Of a stretch of DNA of 64,000 nt, positions 53,389-63,719 are shown piece by piece. Numbering within the stretch: the first letter of the stretch is position 1; each line of letters starts with the position of its first letter. Location: positions 992,001 to 1,056,000 of the forward strand of contig NZ_CP044399.1 in the NCBI RefSeq assembly GCF_008931805.1. Direction: 5' to 3'. The notes under the pieces are model-generated. The model made no database searches. It saw only the letters and a program-made list of their open reading frames with translations, and was not told the DNA's origin. This DNA comes from Moritella marina ATCC 15381 (GTDB lineage Bacteria; Pseudomonadota; Gammaproteobacteria; Enterobacterales; Moritellaceae). The translations under genes were made by a program, and so were the position numbers.

Positions 53389-54291
53389 ATGTCTACATCA
53401 TTGTCATCACGCTTATCACCAGGTGCTAAGTTTCGTTTAGCACTGGCCAATAATAAACCACTGCAGGTTGTCGGTACGATCAACGCGTATTGCGCCATGA
53501 TGGCGGAGCAATTAGGCCATCAAGCTATTTATTTATCAGGTGGTGGTGTGGCGAATGCATCTTATGGTTTGCCGGACTTGGGTATGACGTCATTGAATGA
53601 TGTGCTTGTGGATGTGCAGCGTATTACTGCTGCCTCGAGTCTACCTTTGCTGGTGGATATAGATACTGGTTGGGGCGGGGCATTTAACATTGCTAAAACT
53701 ATCCGCGATATGGAAAAAGCCGGTGCCGCTGCCGTTCACCTTGAAGATCAGGTTGCACAGAAACGTTGTGGCCATCGCCCAAATAAAGAAATTGTGTCGA
53801 CAGAAGAGATGGTCGACCGTATCAAAGCGGCTGTTGATGCGCGCTGTGATACTGATTTCTTCATCATGGCGCGTACTGATTCATTCGCACAAGAAGGCTT
53901 AGAAGCCGCGATTGCCCGAGCACAAGCCTATGTTGCAGCTGGCGCTGACGGTATTTTTGCTGAAGCGGTCAAAACCGAAGCCCATTACCGCGCGTTTTCT
54001 GAAGCATTAGATGTGCCGGTTTTGGCTAATATCACTGAGTTTGGCCAAACTGAACTATGGAATAAAGAACAACTGGGTGAGTGGGGGTGCGCCATGGTGC
54101 TGTATCCATTATCAGCATTCCGCGCGATGAATAAAGCCGCAGAATCGGTCTATAAAACCTTGCTAGCAGATGGCGACCAAAAAGCGGTGGTAGGTAATAT
54201 GCAAACGCGCATGGATTTATATGATTACCTTGGTTATCACGACTATGAGCAAAAATTGGATAGTCTGTTTTCTGAAGGAAAGAATAAATAA
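53389..54291 (+). CDS. prpB: 2-methylisocitrate lyase
   Basis: Cleaves 2-methylisocitrate to pyruvate and succinate, the last step of the methylcitrate cycle for propionyl-CoA. 300 residues of the isocitrate-lyase/PEP-mutase fold. The metal-binding acids are in [11 protein letters not shown] and HLEDQ, and the active-site loop is [10 protein letters not shown] with the catalytic Cys. [16 protein letters not shown] is also typical. ATG after AAGGAGAG that overlaps the regulator's end. Firm. Confidence 0.96.
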   Translation: MSTSLSSRLSPGAKFRLALANNKPLQVVGTINAYCAMMAEQLGHQAIYLSGGGVANASYGLPDLGMTSLNDVLVDVQRITAASSLPLLVDIDTGWGGAFNIAKTIRDMEKAGAAAVHLEDQVAQKRCGHRPNKEIVSTEEMVDRIKAAVDARCDTDFFIMARTDSFAQEGLEAAIARAQAYVAAGADGIFAEAVKTEAHYRAFSEALDVPVLANITEFGQTELWNKEQLGEWGCAMVLYPLSAFRAMNKAAESVYKTLLADGDQKAVVGNMQTRMDLYDYLGYHDYEQKLDSLFSEGKNK

Positions 54292-54472
54292 CAAAGCTGA
54301 AGAAAAGAGTAAATAATAGTCTCAAAGAGAAGATAGACAAAAATAAGAGCTAAAAAATCAAGCGAACAATAGCAAACAGGATGTTGCAGGGTTAGCCCAT
54401 TGCCGTTAGCGCAGTGGTGACTGTAGAGTTGCTATAAGCCGCTTCACGTTAATAAAAATTAAGGGAATAATG

Positions 54473-55597
54473 ATGACAGATAAGAAACTATCAGGTGCTG
54501 GGTTACGTGGTCAAAGCGCCGGAGAAACAGCGCTTTGTACTGTTGGTAAATCAGGTAGCGGCTTAACCTATTGTGGTTATGACGTTGCCGATTTGGCTGA
54601 AAAGGCCACCTTTGAAGAAGTGGCTTATTTATTATTTAACGGTGAATTACCGACACTTGATCAGCTAGAAACATACAAAGCGCAATTACATACGTTGCGT
54701 GATATACCGCAATCGTTAAAAGAAGTGTTACAACATATTCCAGCTGACACCCACCCAATGGATGTGATGCGAACGGGTTGTTCATTCTTAGGTAATATTG
54801 AGCCTGAAGCTGATTTTAGCACGCAACATCAAGCCGCGAATCGTCTGCTTGCTGCGTTCCCTGCAATCATGTGTTACTGGTATCGTTATTCCCATGATGG
54901 TGTGGAAATTGACTGTACAACGGATGAAGCATCATTGGCTGGTCATTTTCTTAAATTGTTACGTGGCACTGCGCCGTCAGAGCAACATCGCCGCGTGATG
55001 GATGTATCACTGATCTTATATGCAGAGCATGAGTTTAATGCGTCAACCTTTACTGCACGTGTTTGTGCATCAACCTTGTCTGATATGTTCTCGTGCGTAA
55101 CAGGCGCGATTGGTACCTTACGTGGGCCTCTACACGGTGGTGCTAATGAAGCGGCGATGGATATGATCCAAACATTCACCTCACCAGCAGATGCGAAAAT
55201 CCAGATGGCAGGCATGCTGGAACGTAAAGAAAAAATCATGGGCTTTGGTCATGCTATCTACCGCACTAGCGACCCGCGTAATGTCATTATCAAAAAATGG
55301 TCCGAAAAATTGGCGCAAGAACACGGCGATACCGCGTTATATGACATTTCAGTGGCCTGTGAAGAGTTTATGTGGGATAACAAAAAACTGTTCTGTAATG
55401 CCGATTTCTTCCATGCCTCTGCGTATCATTTCATGGGCATTCCAACGAAATTATTTACCCCTATTTTTGTCTGTTCACGTTTAACCGGTTGGGCTGCACA
55501 TGTGATGGAACAGCGCAGTAATAACCGTATTATTCGCCCGAGTGCAGATTATGTTGGTGCAGAGCCAAGAGTTGTCACACCGATTTCAGAGAGATAA
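54473..55597 (+). CDS. prpC: 2-methylcitrate synthase
   Basis: Condenses propionyl-CoA with oxaloacetate to 2-methylcitrate. 374 residues from the ATG at 54473 (another ATG directly precedes it). Citrate-synthase family catalytic blocks: LRGPLHGGANEAAM (His), MGFGHAIYRTSDPRN (His) and NADFFHASAYHFMGIP (Asp). AAGGG lies upstream. A 178-bp gap separates it from prpB; it contains no gene and no clear terminator, so one transcript is likely. Confidence 0.95.
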   Translation: MTDKKLSGAGLRGQSAGETALCTVGKSGSGLTYCGYDVADLAEKATFEEVAYLLFNGELPTLDQLETYKAQLHTLRDIPQSLKEVLQHIPADTHPMDVMRTGCSFLGNIEPEADFSTQHQAANRLLAAFPAIMCYWYRYSHDGVEIDCTTDEASLAGHFLKLLRGTAPSEQHRRVMDVSLILYAEHEFNASTFTARVCASTLSDMFSCVTGAIGTLRGPLHGGANEAAMDMIQTFTSPADAKIQMAGMLERKEKIMGFGHAIYRTSDPRNVIIKKWSEKLAQEHGDTALYDISVACEEFMWDNKKLFCNADFFHASAYHFMGIPTKLFTPIFVCSRLTGWAAHVMEQRSNNRIIRPSADYVGAEPRVVTPISER

Positions 55598-55600
55598 TGG

Positions 55601-58258
55601 ATGATGAATACTAACTATCGTAAAGCACTGCCCGGCAGTGAACTGGATTATTTTGATACTCGTGCCGCTGTTGATGATATACAAGCGGGCGCGTATGCAA
55701 CCTTGCCGTACACCTCCCGAGTATTCGCCGAGAACTTGGTGCGTCGTTGTGATCCTGCAGCATTAACCGCGTCTTTAAAGCAGTTTATTGAACGCAAACG
55801 AGATCTTGATTTTCCTTGGTTTCCGGCACGTGTTGTTTGCCATGATATTTTAGGTCAGACCGCGTTAGTTGATTTAGCTGGTCTGCGTGATGCGATTGCT
55901 GAAAAAGGTGGAGACCCCTCTAAGGTCAATCCTGTCGTGCCTACACAATTGATTGTCGATCATTCACTGGCTGTTGAGCATGCGGGCTTTGATCCCGATG
56001 CATTTGCAAAAAACCGTGCCATTGAAGATCGCCGTAACGATGATCGCTTTCATTTTATCAATTGGACGAAAACTGCGTTTGAAAATATCGATGTGATCCC
56101 ACCCGGTAACGGTATTCTTCACCAAATCAATTTAGAGCGCATGTCACCAGTGATCCAATCCCGTAACGGTGTGGCGTTTCCTGATACCTTAGTGGGTACA
56201 GACAGCCATACACCCATGGTCGATGCACTAGGGGTGATCGCAATTGGCGTCGGCGGGCTAGAAGCTGAAAGTGTGATGCTCGGTCGCGCATCATATATGC
56301 GCCTACCAGATATTATTGGTGTTGAGCTGGCAGGCAAACCGCCCGCAGGCATGACAGCAACCGATACCGTGTTGGCATTGACGGAGTTCTTGCGTGCGCA
56401 GAAAGTTGTATCAAGTTATTTGGAGTTTTATGGAGAAGGCGTCGCCCATCTCACCCTGGGTGATCGCGCTACTATTTCCAATATGACACCTGAGTATGGT
56501 GCCACGGCGGCGCTGTTTTCAATTGATGATCAGACCATTGATTATCTTAAACTAACCGGTCGTGAAGACGAGCAAGTTAAGTTGGTGGAAACCTATGCCA
56601 AAGAAACAGGTTTGTGGGCAGATGATTTAAGTGAAGTTGAATACGAGCGCGTGCTGACTTTCGATTTATCGACTGTGTGCCGTAATATCGCAGGCCCATC
56701 AAATCCGCATAACCGCGTGCCCACGTCTGAATTAGCGAAACGTGGCATCAGTGGTAAAGTTGATAATGAACTGGGTAAAATGCCCGATGGCGCTGTGATC
56801 ATCGCAGCCATCACCAGTTGTACCAATACCAGTAATCCACGCAACATGATTGCAGCTGGTTTGATTGCCCGTAATGCCAATAAGTTAGGACTAACCCGTA
56901 AACCTTGGGTTAAGACATCACTGGCACCAGGTTCAAAAGCAGTGAAACTTTACCTCGAAGAGGCGACATTATTACCCGAACTCGAACAACTTGGTTTTGG
57001 TATTGTGGCGTTTGCTTGTACTTCGTGTAATGGTATGAGCGGTGCGCTGGATCCGGTTATTCAACAAGAGGTCTTAGATCGTGATTTATATGCCACTGCA
57101 GTGTTGTCGGGAAATCGTAACTTTGATGGTCGTATTCATCCTCATGCCAATGAAGCCTTTATTGCCTCGCCACCGTTAGTGGTTGCTTATGCTATCGCAG
57201 GCACCATACGTTTTGATATTGAGCGTGATGCTCTGGGGTTTGATCAAGCCGGTAATGCCATCACCTTAAAAGACATTTGGCCAAGTGATGAAGAAATTGA
57301 TGCGGTACTTAAAGCGAGCGTTAAACCTGAGCAATTCCGTCAAGTTTACAACCCTATGTTTGGTACTGCTGTTGATTCTGATCGTGGCTCTGATATAGGT
57401 ACTGATACCGGTACAGAGATAGAATGTAGCGTTGATTATGGGGATAAAAATAACGCCTTGTATGATTGGCGTGAAATGAGCACTTATATTCGCCGACCGC
57501 CGTATTGGGAAGGTGCATTAGCGGGGGAACGTTCTCTTAAAGGTATGCGTCCTCTTGCGGTATTGGGCGATAACATTACGACCGATCATCTATCACCCTC
57601 TAATGCCATCATGCTTGATAGTGCGGCGGGTGCATATTTAGATAAGATGGGTTTACCGGAAGTCGACTTTAATTCCTATGCGACTCACCGTGGCGATCAC
57701 TTAACAGCGCAGCGTGCGACCTTTGCTAATCCAAAATTAAACAATGAAATGGTGTTAGAAAACGGCCAAGTTAAGCAAGGCTCACTAGCACGCATAGAAC
57801 CGGAAGGTACTGTTACCCGTATGTGGGAAGCGATTGAAACTTATATGGACCGTAAGCAGCCGTTGATCATTGTAGCAGGTGGAGATTATGGTCAAGGCTC
57901 GTCACGTGACTGGGCGGCAAAAGGTGTTCGTTTAGCGGGCGTTGAAGCGATTGTTGCTGAAGGATTTGAACGTATTCACCGTACTAATTTGGTTGGTATG
58001 GGGGTTCTGCCGCTGGAATTTAAAACCGGGGAAAGTCGTCAAACCTACGCGATTGATGGCAGTGAAACCTTTGATGTGATAGGCCAGCCAACGCCTAGTT
58101 CTACACTGACTCTGATCATAAATCGTAAAAACGGTGAGATTGTAGAAGTGCCTGTTACTTGTCGTTTAGATACCGCTGAAGAAGTCTCTATCTATGATGC
58201 TGGTGGTGTATTACAACGCTTTGCACAGGATTTCCTTGAATCGAATGAAGCTCAGTAA
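55601..58258 (+). CDS. acnD: 2-methylcitrate dehydratase, Fe-S-dependent (AcnD)
   Basis: Aconitase-family enzyme that dehydrates 2-methylcitrate to 2-methylaconitate; it replaces PrpD and needs PrpF. 885 residues. [4Fe-4S] cysteine ligands are in ITSCTNTSNP and the ACTSCNG pair. Other motifs are VGTDSHTPMVDALGV and the swivelling-domain GGDYGQGSSRDWAAKG. A short Asp/Gly/Thr-rich insertion (VDSDRGSDIGTDTGTE) occurs around residue 590 and looks like a surface loop. Start at 55601 or the adjacent ATG 55604, 3 bp after prpC. Confidence 0.95.
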   Translation: MMNTNYRKALPGSELDYFDTRAAVDDIQAGAYATLPYTSRVFAENLVRRCDPAALTASLKQFIERKRDLDFPWFPARVVCHDILGQTALVDLAGLRDAIAEKGGDPSKVNPVVPTQLIVDHSLAVEHAGFDPDAFAKNRAIEDRRNDDRFHFINWTKTAFENIDVIPPGNGILHQINLERMSPVIQSRNGVAFPDTLVGTDSHTPMVDALGVIAIGVGGLEAESVMLGRASYMRLPDIIGVELAGKPPAGMTATDTVLALTEFLRAQKVVSSYLEFYGEGVAHLTLGDRATISNMTPEYGATAALFSIDDQTIDYLKLTGREDEQVKLVETYAKETGLWADDLSEVEYERVLTFDLSTVCRNIAGPSNPHNRVPTSELAKRGISGKVDNELGKMPDGAVIIAAITSCTNTSNPRNMIAAGLIARNANKLGLTRKPWVKTSLAPGSKAVKLYLEEATLLPELEQLGFGIVAFACTSCNGMSGALDPVIQQEVLDRDLYATAVLSGNRNFDGRIHPHANEAFIASPPLVVAYAIAGTIRFDIERDALGFDQAGNAITLKDIWPSDEEIDAVLKASVKPEQFRQVYNPMFGTAVDSDRGSDIGTDTGTEIECSVDYGDKNNALYDWREMSTYIRRPPYWEGALAGERSLKGMRPLAVLGDNITTDHLSPSNAIMLDSAAGAYLDKMGLPEVDFNSYATHRGDHLTAQRATFANPKLNNEMVLENGQVKQGSLARIEPEGTVTRMWEAIETYMDRKQPLIIVAGGDYGQGSSRDWAAKGVRLAGVEAIVAEGFERIHRTNLVGMGVLPLEFKTGESRQTYAIDGSETFDVIGQPTPSSTLTLIINRKNGEIVEVPVTCRLDTAEEVSIYDAGGVLQRFAQDFLESNEAQ

Positions 58259-58271
58259 GGAGTACTGAACG

Positions 58272-59480
58272 ATGACAAATAATAGCACTTCTTTATCACA
58301 ACATTTACCGCAGCTAAAGATCCCTGCGACCTATATGCGTGGCGGCACCAGTAAAGGCGTGTTCTTTAATCTAGAAGACTTACCTGAAGCTGCGCAAGTC
58401 GCGGGGCCTGCTCGAGATGCGTTGTTACTGCGTGTTATCGGTAGTCCTGATCCTTACGGAAAACAAACAGATGGTATGGGAGGGGCAACATCAAGCACCA
58501 GTAAAACGGTTATAGTGTCAGTAAGTGATGAACCGGATCATGATGTTGATTATCTGTTTGGTCAGGTGTCAATTGATAAACCGTTTGTGGATTGGAGTGG
58601 TAATTGTGGCAACTTATCTGCGGCGGTGGGTTCATTTGCGATCAACAGTGGTTTGGTTAATGTGACTCGTATTCCAGAAAATGGTATTGCTATTATCCGT
58701 ATTTGGCAAGCCAATATTGGTAAAACAATTATTGCCCATGTGCCAATGACAAATGGCTTGGTGCAAGAAACCGGTGACTTTGAGTTGGATGGTGTGACAT
58801 TTCCTGCGGCAGAAGTGGTGGTCGAGTTTATGCATCCTGCAGATGGTGGAGGAGCGATGTTCCCGACCGGAAATCTGATCGATGACTTGGTTGTGCCGGA
58901 ATCAGTCGTTGCTGGTGGACAATTAAAAGCGACGATGATTAATGCTGGTATACCGACTATCTTCATCAATGCCGAAGATGTCGGTTACACAGGTTCTGAG
59001 TTACAAGACGTAATTAATAATGATGTTGAAGCATTAGCTATATTTGAAGTTATTCGAGCTTATGGTGCGGTTAAAATGGGCTTAATTACTGATATTTCAG
59101 AGGCTGTGCAGCGTCAGCATACACCTAAGGTGGCGTTTGTCGCGAAGTCTGCGGATTATATATCATCAAGTGATAAAGCGATTACTGCCCATGAAATTGA
59201 TCTGTCGGTCAGGGCATTATCAATGGGGAAATTACATCACGCCATGATGGGTACTGCAGCTGTGGCAATTGGCGCTGCCGCTGCGATCCCGGGTACGTTA
59301 GTGAGTTTAGCTGCGGGTGGCTGTGGGCGTAAAACAGTGACTTTTGGCCACCCATCAGGCACATTACGGGTTGGTGCACAGGCTAACCAAGTTAATGGCG
59401 AGTGGACTGTGATTAAAGCGAGTATGAGCCGGAGTGCGCGTATTCTGATGGAAGGTAGGGTACGCATTCCTGCTGAATAA
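58272..59480 (+). CDS. prpF: 2-methylaconitate cis-trans isomerase
   Basis: Isomerises the AcnD product so that the aconitase step to 2-methylisocitrate can proceed. 402 residues of the diaminopimelate-epimerase-like fold: PATYMRGGTSKGVFF, the conserved WSGNCGNLSAAVG with the active-site Cys region, and GGCGRKTVTFGHPSG. ATG after AAGGAG, 13 bp from acnD. Completes the AcnD/PrpF-type methylcitrate pathway; no terminator is obvious downstream. Confidence 0.95.
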   Translation: MTNNSTSLSQHLPQLKIPATYMRGGTSKGVFFNLEDLPEAAQVAGPARDALLLRVIGSPDPYGKQTDGMGGATSSTSKTVIVSVSDEPDHDVDYLFGQVSIDKPFVDWSGNCGNLSAAVGSFAINSGLVNVTRIPENGIAIIRIWQANIGKTIIAHVPMTNGLVQETGDFELDGVTFPAAEVVVEFMHPADGGGAMFPTGNLIDDLVVPESVVAGGQLKATMINAGIPTIFINAEDVGYTGSELQDVINNDVEALAIFEVIRAYGAVKMGLITDISEAVQRQHTPKVAFVAKSADYISSSDKAITAHEIDLSVRALSMGKLHHAMMGTAAVAIGAAAAIPGTLVSLAAGGCGRKTVTFGHPSGTLRVGAQANQVNGEWTVIKASMSRSARILMEGRVRIPAE

Positions 59481-59645
59481 GAGTTAATGACTGCCGCTGT
59501 TTATAACCATTAGCCGCTATAATTATTCGCGTTTATAACAATTGGTTACAAACGCCAAACTAATCAAACCAGTTACTGAAATAATTGGATTAATTTTGAG
59601 ATATCGTTATATTGTCAGCTTATTCACATCGAGGCTGACTTTATA

Positions 59646-60068
59646 ATGGTAAAGGTAATTACATTTTTGATCATGAGCGTCTGTAGTTTTACGGCAATGG
59701 CGACCTCGGTAGACTGCGATAAAGCGGTTAACACATTAGAAATAAATTACTGTGCGAAAGTGGAATTAGATAAAGCGGAAGCGAAAATGCAGCTTTATCT
59801 GAATAAAAGTATTGCTCAATATACTGCAGATACAAGCGTTGTCGAGTCGATTAATATCGCCCAATCAGCTTGGCAATCTTATAGTAAATCACAATGTGAC
59901 TCGGTCTTTACGCTATTTAGAGACGGAACCATGCGAGTGATGATGACACTAAGTTGTCGGACTAAGCTTACCCAACAACGAACCCATGAATTGTGGGCAC
60001 AATACTTAACCTATATGGACAGTGCAGAGCCTGTATTACCTGAGCCGCATACATCGGATCTGACTTAA
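59646..60068 (+). CDS. LprI-like/DUF1311 periplasmic protein
   Basis: A 140-residue secreted protein with a signal peptide ending TAMA (about 19). The DUF1311 (lysozyme-inhibitor LprI-like) core has conserved cysteines: DCDKAVNTLEINYCAK, then AWQSYSKSQCDSV and LSCRTKLTQQR. Helical, two disulfides likely. Some members inhibit lysozyme; most are untested. Monocistronic. Confidence 0.82.
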   Translation: MVKVITFLIMSVCSFTAMATSVDCDKAVNTLEINYCAKVELDKAEAKMQLYLNKSIAQYTADTSVVESINIAQSAWQSYSKSQCDSVFTLFRDGTMRVMMTLSCRTKLTQQRTHELWAQYLTYMDSAEPVLPEPHTSDLT

Positions 60069-60316
60069 TTCATCTTAATCTATAAAATACAAGCGGAATT
60101 ATTACCAAAGCGTAACAATGCGACTTGCTAATATCATCTATACTTCGATTTTCTCTGTGAATAAAGTAAGCCTCTATTTATGATATTTTATTAATTGTAT
60201 TAGTAGGTTAATTAGGCTTGTTCAACAGCTAGAAACGCTATATATTGCCGCCATTAAACGTGATAATTCGTTGCCTAGAGCACATAAAATAGTGATAACA
60301 AAGAGTCGGAGTGAAA

Positions 60317-60850
60317 ATGAAAAACCACAGTATTAAAAGAATGAAGGATGTATTCTTTATTTTCAGATTTATCAGCTGGATAGCTATTATCTGTTCATTG
60401 TTAGGCTCTTTGTTATTGTTTGTCGTGGGTGCAATCAAAACATATTATGCCTTTACCGCTGTTGCGTTTGGTTATATTCCAGACGAGACATTAGCGCACC
60501 TTGATTCTGCCGACATTGCCACCGCCTATTTAATTAAAGGTTTAGATACCTTCCTGATTGCCTTGGTGTTATTTATCTTTGCACACGGTGTATTTACGTT
60601 GTTCATTACCGATAAAAAGCTAGAAAATATTCCTACAGTATTAAGTTGGATTAAAACGCCAGATATTGGTCATCTAAAGAATATTTTGGGTGAAGTGATT
60701 GTGATCATTTTGTTTGTTAAGTTTTTGGAGATGATCTTAATCAACTTGAATAACTTAAGTTGGGAGATCTTGATTTTACCGATCTCTATTTTGCTCTTAG
60801 CACTGGCATTAAAGTTCTTGGATTTGAATGACAAAAATGGTGGTCATTAA
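60317..60850 (+). CDS. YqhA-family (UPF0114) membrane protein
   Basis: A 177-residue inner-membrane protein with four predicted helices (about 15-45, 75-100, 125-145, 148-168). It contains GLDTFLIALVLFIFAHGVF, typical of the YqhA family, whose function is unknown. The ATG at 60317 is chosen because GGAG lies 5 nt before it; a GTG two codons upstream overlaps that site. Single gene. Confidence 0.85.
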   Translation: MKNHSIKRMKDVFFIFRFISWIAIICSLLGSLLLFVVGAIKTYYAFTAVAFGYIPDETLAHLDSADIATAYLIKGLDTFLIALVLFIFAHGVFTLFITDKKLENIPTVLSWIKTPDIGHLKNILGEVIVIILFVKFLEMILINLNNLSWEILILPISILLLALALKFLDLNDKNGGH

Positions 60851-61003
60851 GACGAATAGGCTATATTAAAATAAAATATTTTTTGAACTTTATTTATTGT
60901 TTAACAACGAACTATACACGTTTTTATGTGATTTCTTGTTTATATATGTTTTATTTTACTAAGAGCAATTGTACTTTTTGACTTTAATCGTAGAGGGTTT
61001 GGT

Positions 61004-61402
61004 GTGTTTAAATTTTTATTTCCAGGATTAATTATGCTGTCGTTGTCGGTTCAAGCTGAAGATTCTGGAGCTTTGAATATTGACCGAGTGGTCTCGAAAA
61101 ATAGTGATTTTTCCTTTCCTAATCGTAGTGGTATAAGTCCTAGAAGCAGTGACTTCAAAGTGGATAGTTATGTACTGATGAGTAATGATTCAGGCGAGCG
61201 ATGGGCGGTTATCACACTGACGAATTTATCTTCAGGGCATCGAGAATTTAATAGTAGCCAGTTAATGGCTCTGTTTGCTGATGGTGATAGCTCGACCCCA
61301 CTGGCCTATGAATCAAGTTTTAGTGGACGAGAAACTCAGTCTATTACTCTCTCATTTGGAGAACATAAATTTCCAATTTTAAGTATATATGCAAATAATT
61401 GA
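61004..61402 (+). CDS. Secreted hypothetical protein, 132 aa
   Basis: Not recognised. A signal peptide of about 18 residues ends VQA. The mature part is small and beta-rich (DSYVLMSNDSGERWAVITLT, ESSFSGRETQSITLSFG). GTG start after AGAGGGTTTG. It lies 18 bp before the GNAT gene on the same strand and may share its transcript. Function unknown. Confidence 0.65.
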   Translation: MFKFLFPGLIMLSLSVQAEDSGALNIDRVVSKNSDFSFPNRSGISPRSSDFKVDSYVLMSNDSGERWAVITLTNLSSGHREFNSSQLMALFADGDSSTPLAYESSFSGRETQSITLSFGEHKFPILSIYANN

Positions 61403-61420
61403 TCATAAGGTAAAGTAATA

Positions 61421-61888
61421 GTGATAACCATTCGAAATTACATTGAAAGTGATGCTAATGCGTTATGGGATATATTTTTTAATACTGTTCGTAATATCAA
61501 TGCCCGTGACTACTCTCAAGTACAGGTTGAAGCATGGGCTCCTGAGTCATTTGATTTTGAAATTTGGAAAAATAAAGTGACAGGGTTGTCTCCATTTATT
61601 GCTGAAATTGATGGCATCATCGTCGGGTATGCAGACTTACAAGATGACGGATTGATCGATTATTTCTTTTGTCATTTCGAGTATCAAGGCCAAGGTGTCG
61701 GCAAGGCATTAATGAATCACGTTTTTTCTGCAGGACAGGAAGCGGGAGTTATGAGATATTATTCAAATGTGAGTATTACCGCTCGCCCGTTCTATGAACA
61801 TTGCGGATTTACGTTAGCTAAAGAGCAATTAGTCGAAGTGAGAGGGCAAAAGTTAATAAATTTTGTCATGGAAAAGTATATTAACTAG
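61421..61888 (+). CDS. GNAT-family N-acetyltransferase
   Basis: A 155-residue acetyl-CoA-dependent acetyltransferase. The N-terminal ITIRNYIESDANALWDIF and acetyl-CoA motif A (FEYQGQGVGKALMNHVF, the Q-x-x-G-x-G/A type) are clear, and motif B follows in TARPFYEHCGF. GTG start at 61421 with a weak AAGGTAAAG site. Substrate unknown. Confidence 0.85.
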   Translation: MITIRNYIESDANALWDIFFNTVRNINARDYSQVQVEAWAPESFDFEIWKNKVTGLSPFIAEIDGIIVGYADLQDDGLIDYFFCHFEYQGQGVGKALMNHVFSAGQEAGVMRYYSNVSITARPFYEHCGFTLAKEQLVEVRGQKLINFVMEKYIN

Positions 61889-61924
61889 CTCGCATTTGAG
61901 GCTGTTATATCTGTAAGGGAATTT

Positions 61925-62536
61925 ATGGAAAATTATTTAATGTATGTGCTCGTTGCAGCGCTGACAATTGCGAGCCCTGGGCCAGGTGTTATTTTAACGA
62001 TTAATAATGCGATACAAAGAGGAGCTGCCAATACCTTTTCAGGCATATTTGGTATTGCCACTGGTGTGTTCATCGTATCTGTACTGTCAGCAACAAGTAT
62101 TGGTGTTATTTTAGCAACGTCAGCGGTAGCATTTACAGCTGTTAAGTTGATCGGTGCAGCCTATTTAATTTATTTGGGTATAAAAATGTGGCGAGCCCAA
62201 GCGCCCTTAAATACGCATGTCGAATTGAAAGATAAATCGAATATCAAATGTTATCTGGAAGGCCTTTCTCTTACCGCTTCAAACCCTAAACCAATACTCT
62301 TCTTTATGTCATTGTTCCCACAGTTTATTAATTCTGAAGGGAGCTATGTTGCTCAGTTTATTACATTGTCTTTAACATTTTGTTTATTAGTGATTATTAT
62401 TCATAGTGGTTATGCCTTTTTATCACGTTTTGCGAAAAATAAATTACTAGAACCAAAGGGTAGGGAAGTACTTAATAAAGTCAGTGGCAGTGTTTTTATG
62501 TGCTTCGGCGTAGGCTTGGCTACATCAACTAAATAG
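61925..62536 (+). CDS. LysE/RhtB-family exporter
   Basis: A 203-residue inner-membrane exporter with about six helices. It opens with the family pattern TIASPGPGVILTINNAIQRG, and GLSLTASNPKPILFFMSLFP matches the second conserved block. Members export amino acids such as threonine or homoserine lactones; the substrate here is unknown. ATG after GTAAGGGAATTT, 36 bp after the GNAT gene, so probably one operon with it. Confidence 0.87.
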   Translation: MENYLMYVLVAALTIASPGPGVILTINNAIQRGAANTFSGIFGIATGVFIVSVLSATSIGVILATSAVAFTAVKLIGAAYLIYLGIKMWRAQAPLNTHVELKDKSNIKCYLEGLSLTASNPKPILFFMSLFPQFINSEGSYVAQFITLSLTFCLLVIIIHSGYAFLSRFAKNKLLEPKGREVLNKVSGSVFMCFGVGLATSTK

Positions 62537-62574
62537 TAGTTAATACCGAGAGTGTTCATATTATATAACGAACC

Positions 62575-63366
62575 TTATATCGTCACGTTACTGGCTTTAC
62601 TCTGTGTTTTCATTGCATACATCGCTTTATCAGAGCGTACTAGTGCGTCATTAAATGTGGTTTTTGTGGCCCGTTCAATCCCATAAGAAAAATAAATAGC
62701 TTCATTTTCTAGCAGCATATAAAGTTGATTGATGTACTCATTGGCTCGTTCTGGCTGTACTGTCACGACAAACTCATCTCCGCCTACCCTAAACGCCATT
62801 TCATTTGCTAAACAAGCTTGCCTTAATACTTGCGAAAAACGAATGATCATGAGATCTCCAACGGCATGACCTTTTGTATCATTGACTGATTTCAAGCCAT
62901 TTAGATCAAAATAGATGAGTTCAAAAACATCTAAGCGAATCTCAGGAAATTTCTTGCGGTTATATAATCCGGTTAACTCATCTTTGCTGCTTTGTTTGAC
63001 GAGATTTTTAGTCATTCTCGTAATACCGATAGCGATAAATATAACTGAAACGAGCAATGAACCGTCATCAAAAATGGTATCTAGCGTTTCAAAACGGTCT
63101 GAGTGGTTTTCAATAAAAGGGATCTCTGTTAATAGATCATAAATTTTATTAAATAGCAGTGATATGCCGCCAAGCCTTAAGAAAATGTAAGACTTGATTG
63201 CTTGGAAAGCGGTTAAATAGATGTAAATAAGTACCACAAAAGTACAGCTTTCAAAATAAAGATCGGCTAACGATCCAAAACCAAAGGGTTGATAGACATT
63301 AATCATGGCTAATAAGCACAGCAATATAATGGCCGAAATAATAAAAGGAGGTTTTTTATAAAACAT
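62575..63366 (-). CDS. Membrane-bound GGDEF diguanylate cyclase
   Basis: A 263-residue protein with two or three hydrophobic helices in the first ~120 residues and a C-terminal GGDEF domain. DELTGLYNRKKF opens the domain, FDLNGLKSVNDTKGHAVGD follows and the active site is RVGGDEFVV. The product-inhibition RxxD motif is not seen at the usual place. It should make cyclic di-GMP. The domain is slightly shorter than average but the catalytic signature is intact. Convergent with the LysE gene. Confidence 0.88.
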   Translation of the reverse strand: MFYKKPPFIISAIILLCLLAMINVYQPFGFGSLADLYFESCTFVVLIYIYLTAFQAIKSYIFLRLGGISLLFNKIYDLLTEIPFIENHSDRFETLDTIFDDGSLLVSVIFIAIGITRMTKNLVKQSSKDELTGLYNRKKFPEIRLDVFELIYFDLNGLKSVNDTKGHAVGDLMIIRFSQVLRQACLANEMAFRVGGDEFVVTVQPERANEYINQLYMLLENEAIYFSYGIERATKTTFNDALVRSDKAMYAMKTQSKASNVTI

Positions 63367-63707
63367 AGAGAAAGCCGATTAACAATATTAATTTCAGCTT
63401 ATCATATACGTTAAAAAAGAAATGGTGGATGTGGACGTTTAAGCGGACGAATGATGTGTTTATCCATATTAAATCAGAGTTTAAAACTGTATTTATTATC
63501 CTTTTATAAATCATAATGTATTTAATTATATGCATTGATGTGTAATACAGTATATGAATGATTACTTGCTCAATACCGAGTATTGAATCAGATACCGTAG
63601 TAATTATTTTATTATTTATGTATAAATAAAGAGGTAGATTAATAGGAGGAGCTTAGACAGCACAGATACCGATAGGCTGCTCTGGTTTATATAACTGATT
63701 ATTTAAA
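63367..63707. other. Divergent intergenic region before the right-edge methyltransferase
   Basis: About 340 bp, AT-rich, with no credible frame and no strong hairpin. It presumably carries promoters for the GGDEF and methyltransferase genes. Confidence 0.4.
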
Positions 63708-63719
63708 ATGGAGGTTTTA

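Noticed and set aside
60238-60438. 66-codon minus-strand frame before the YqhA-family gene
   Set aside because: It overlaps the start of the YqhA gene and lacks a ribosome site; composition is that of spacer DNA.
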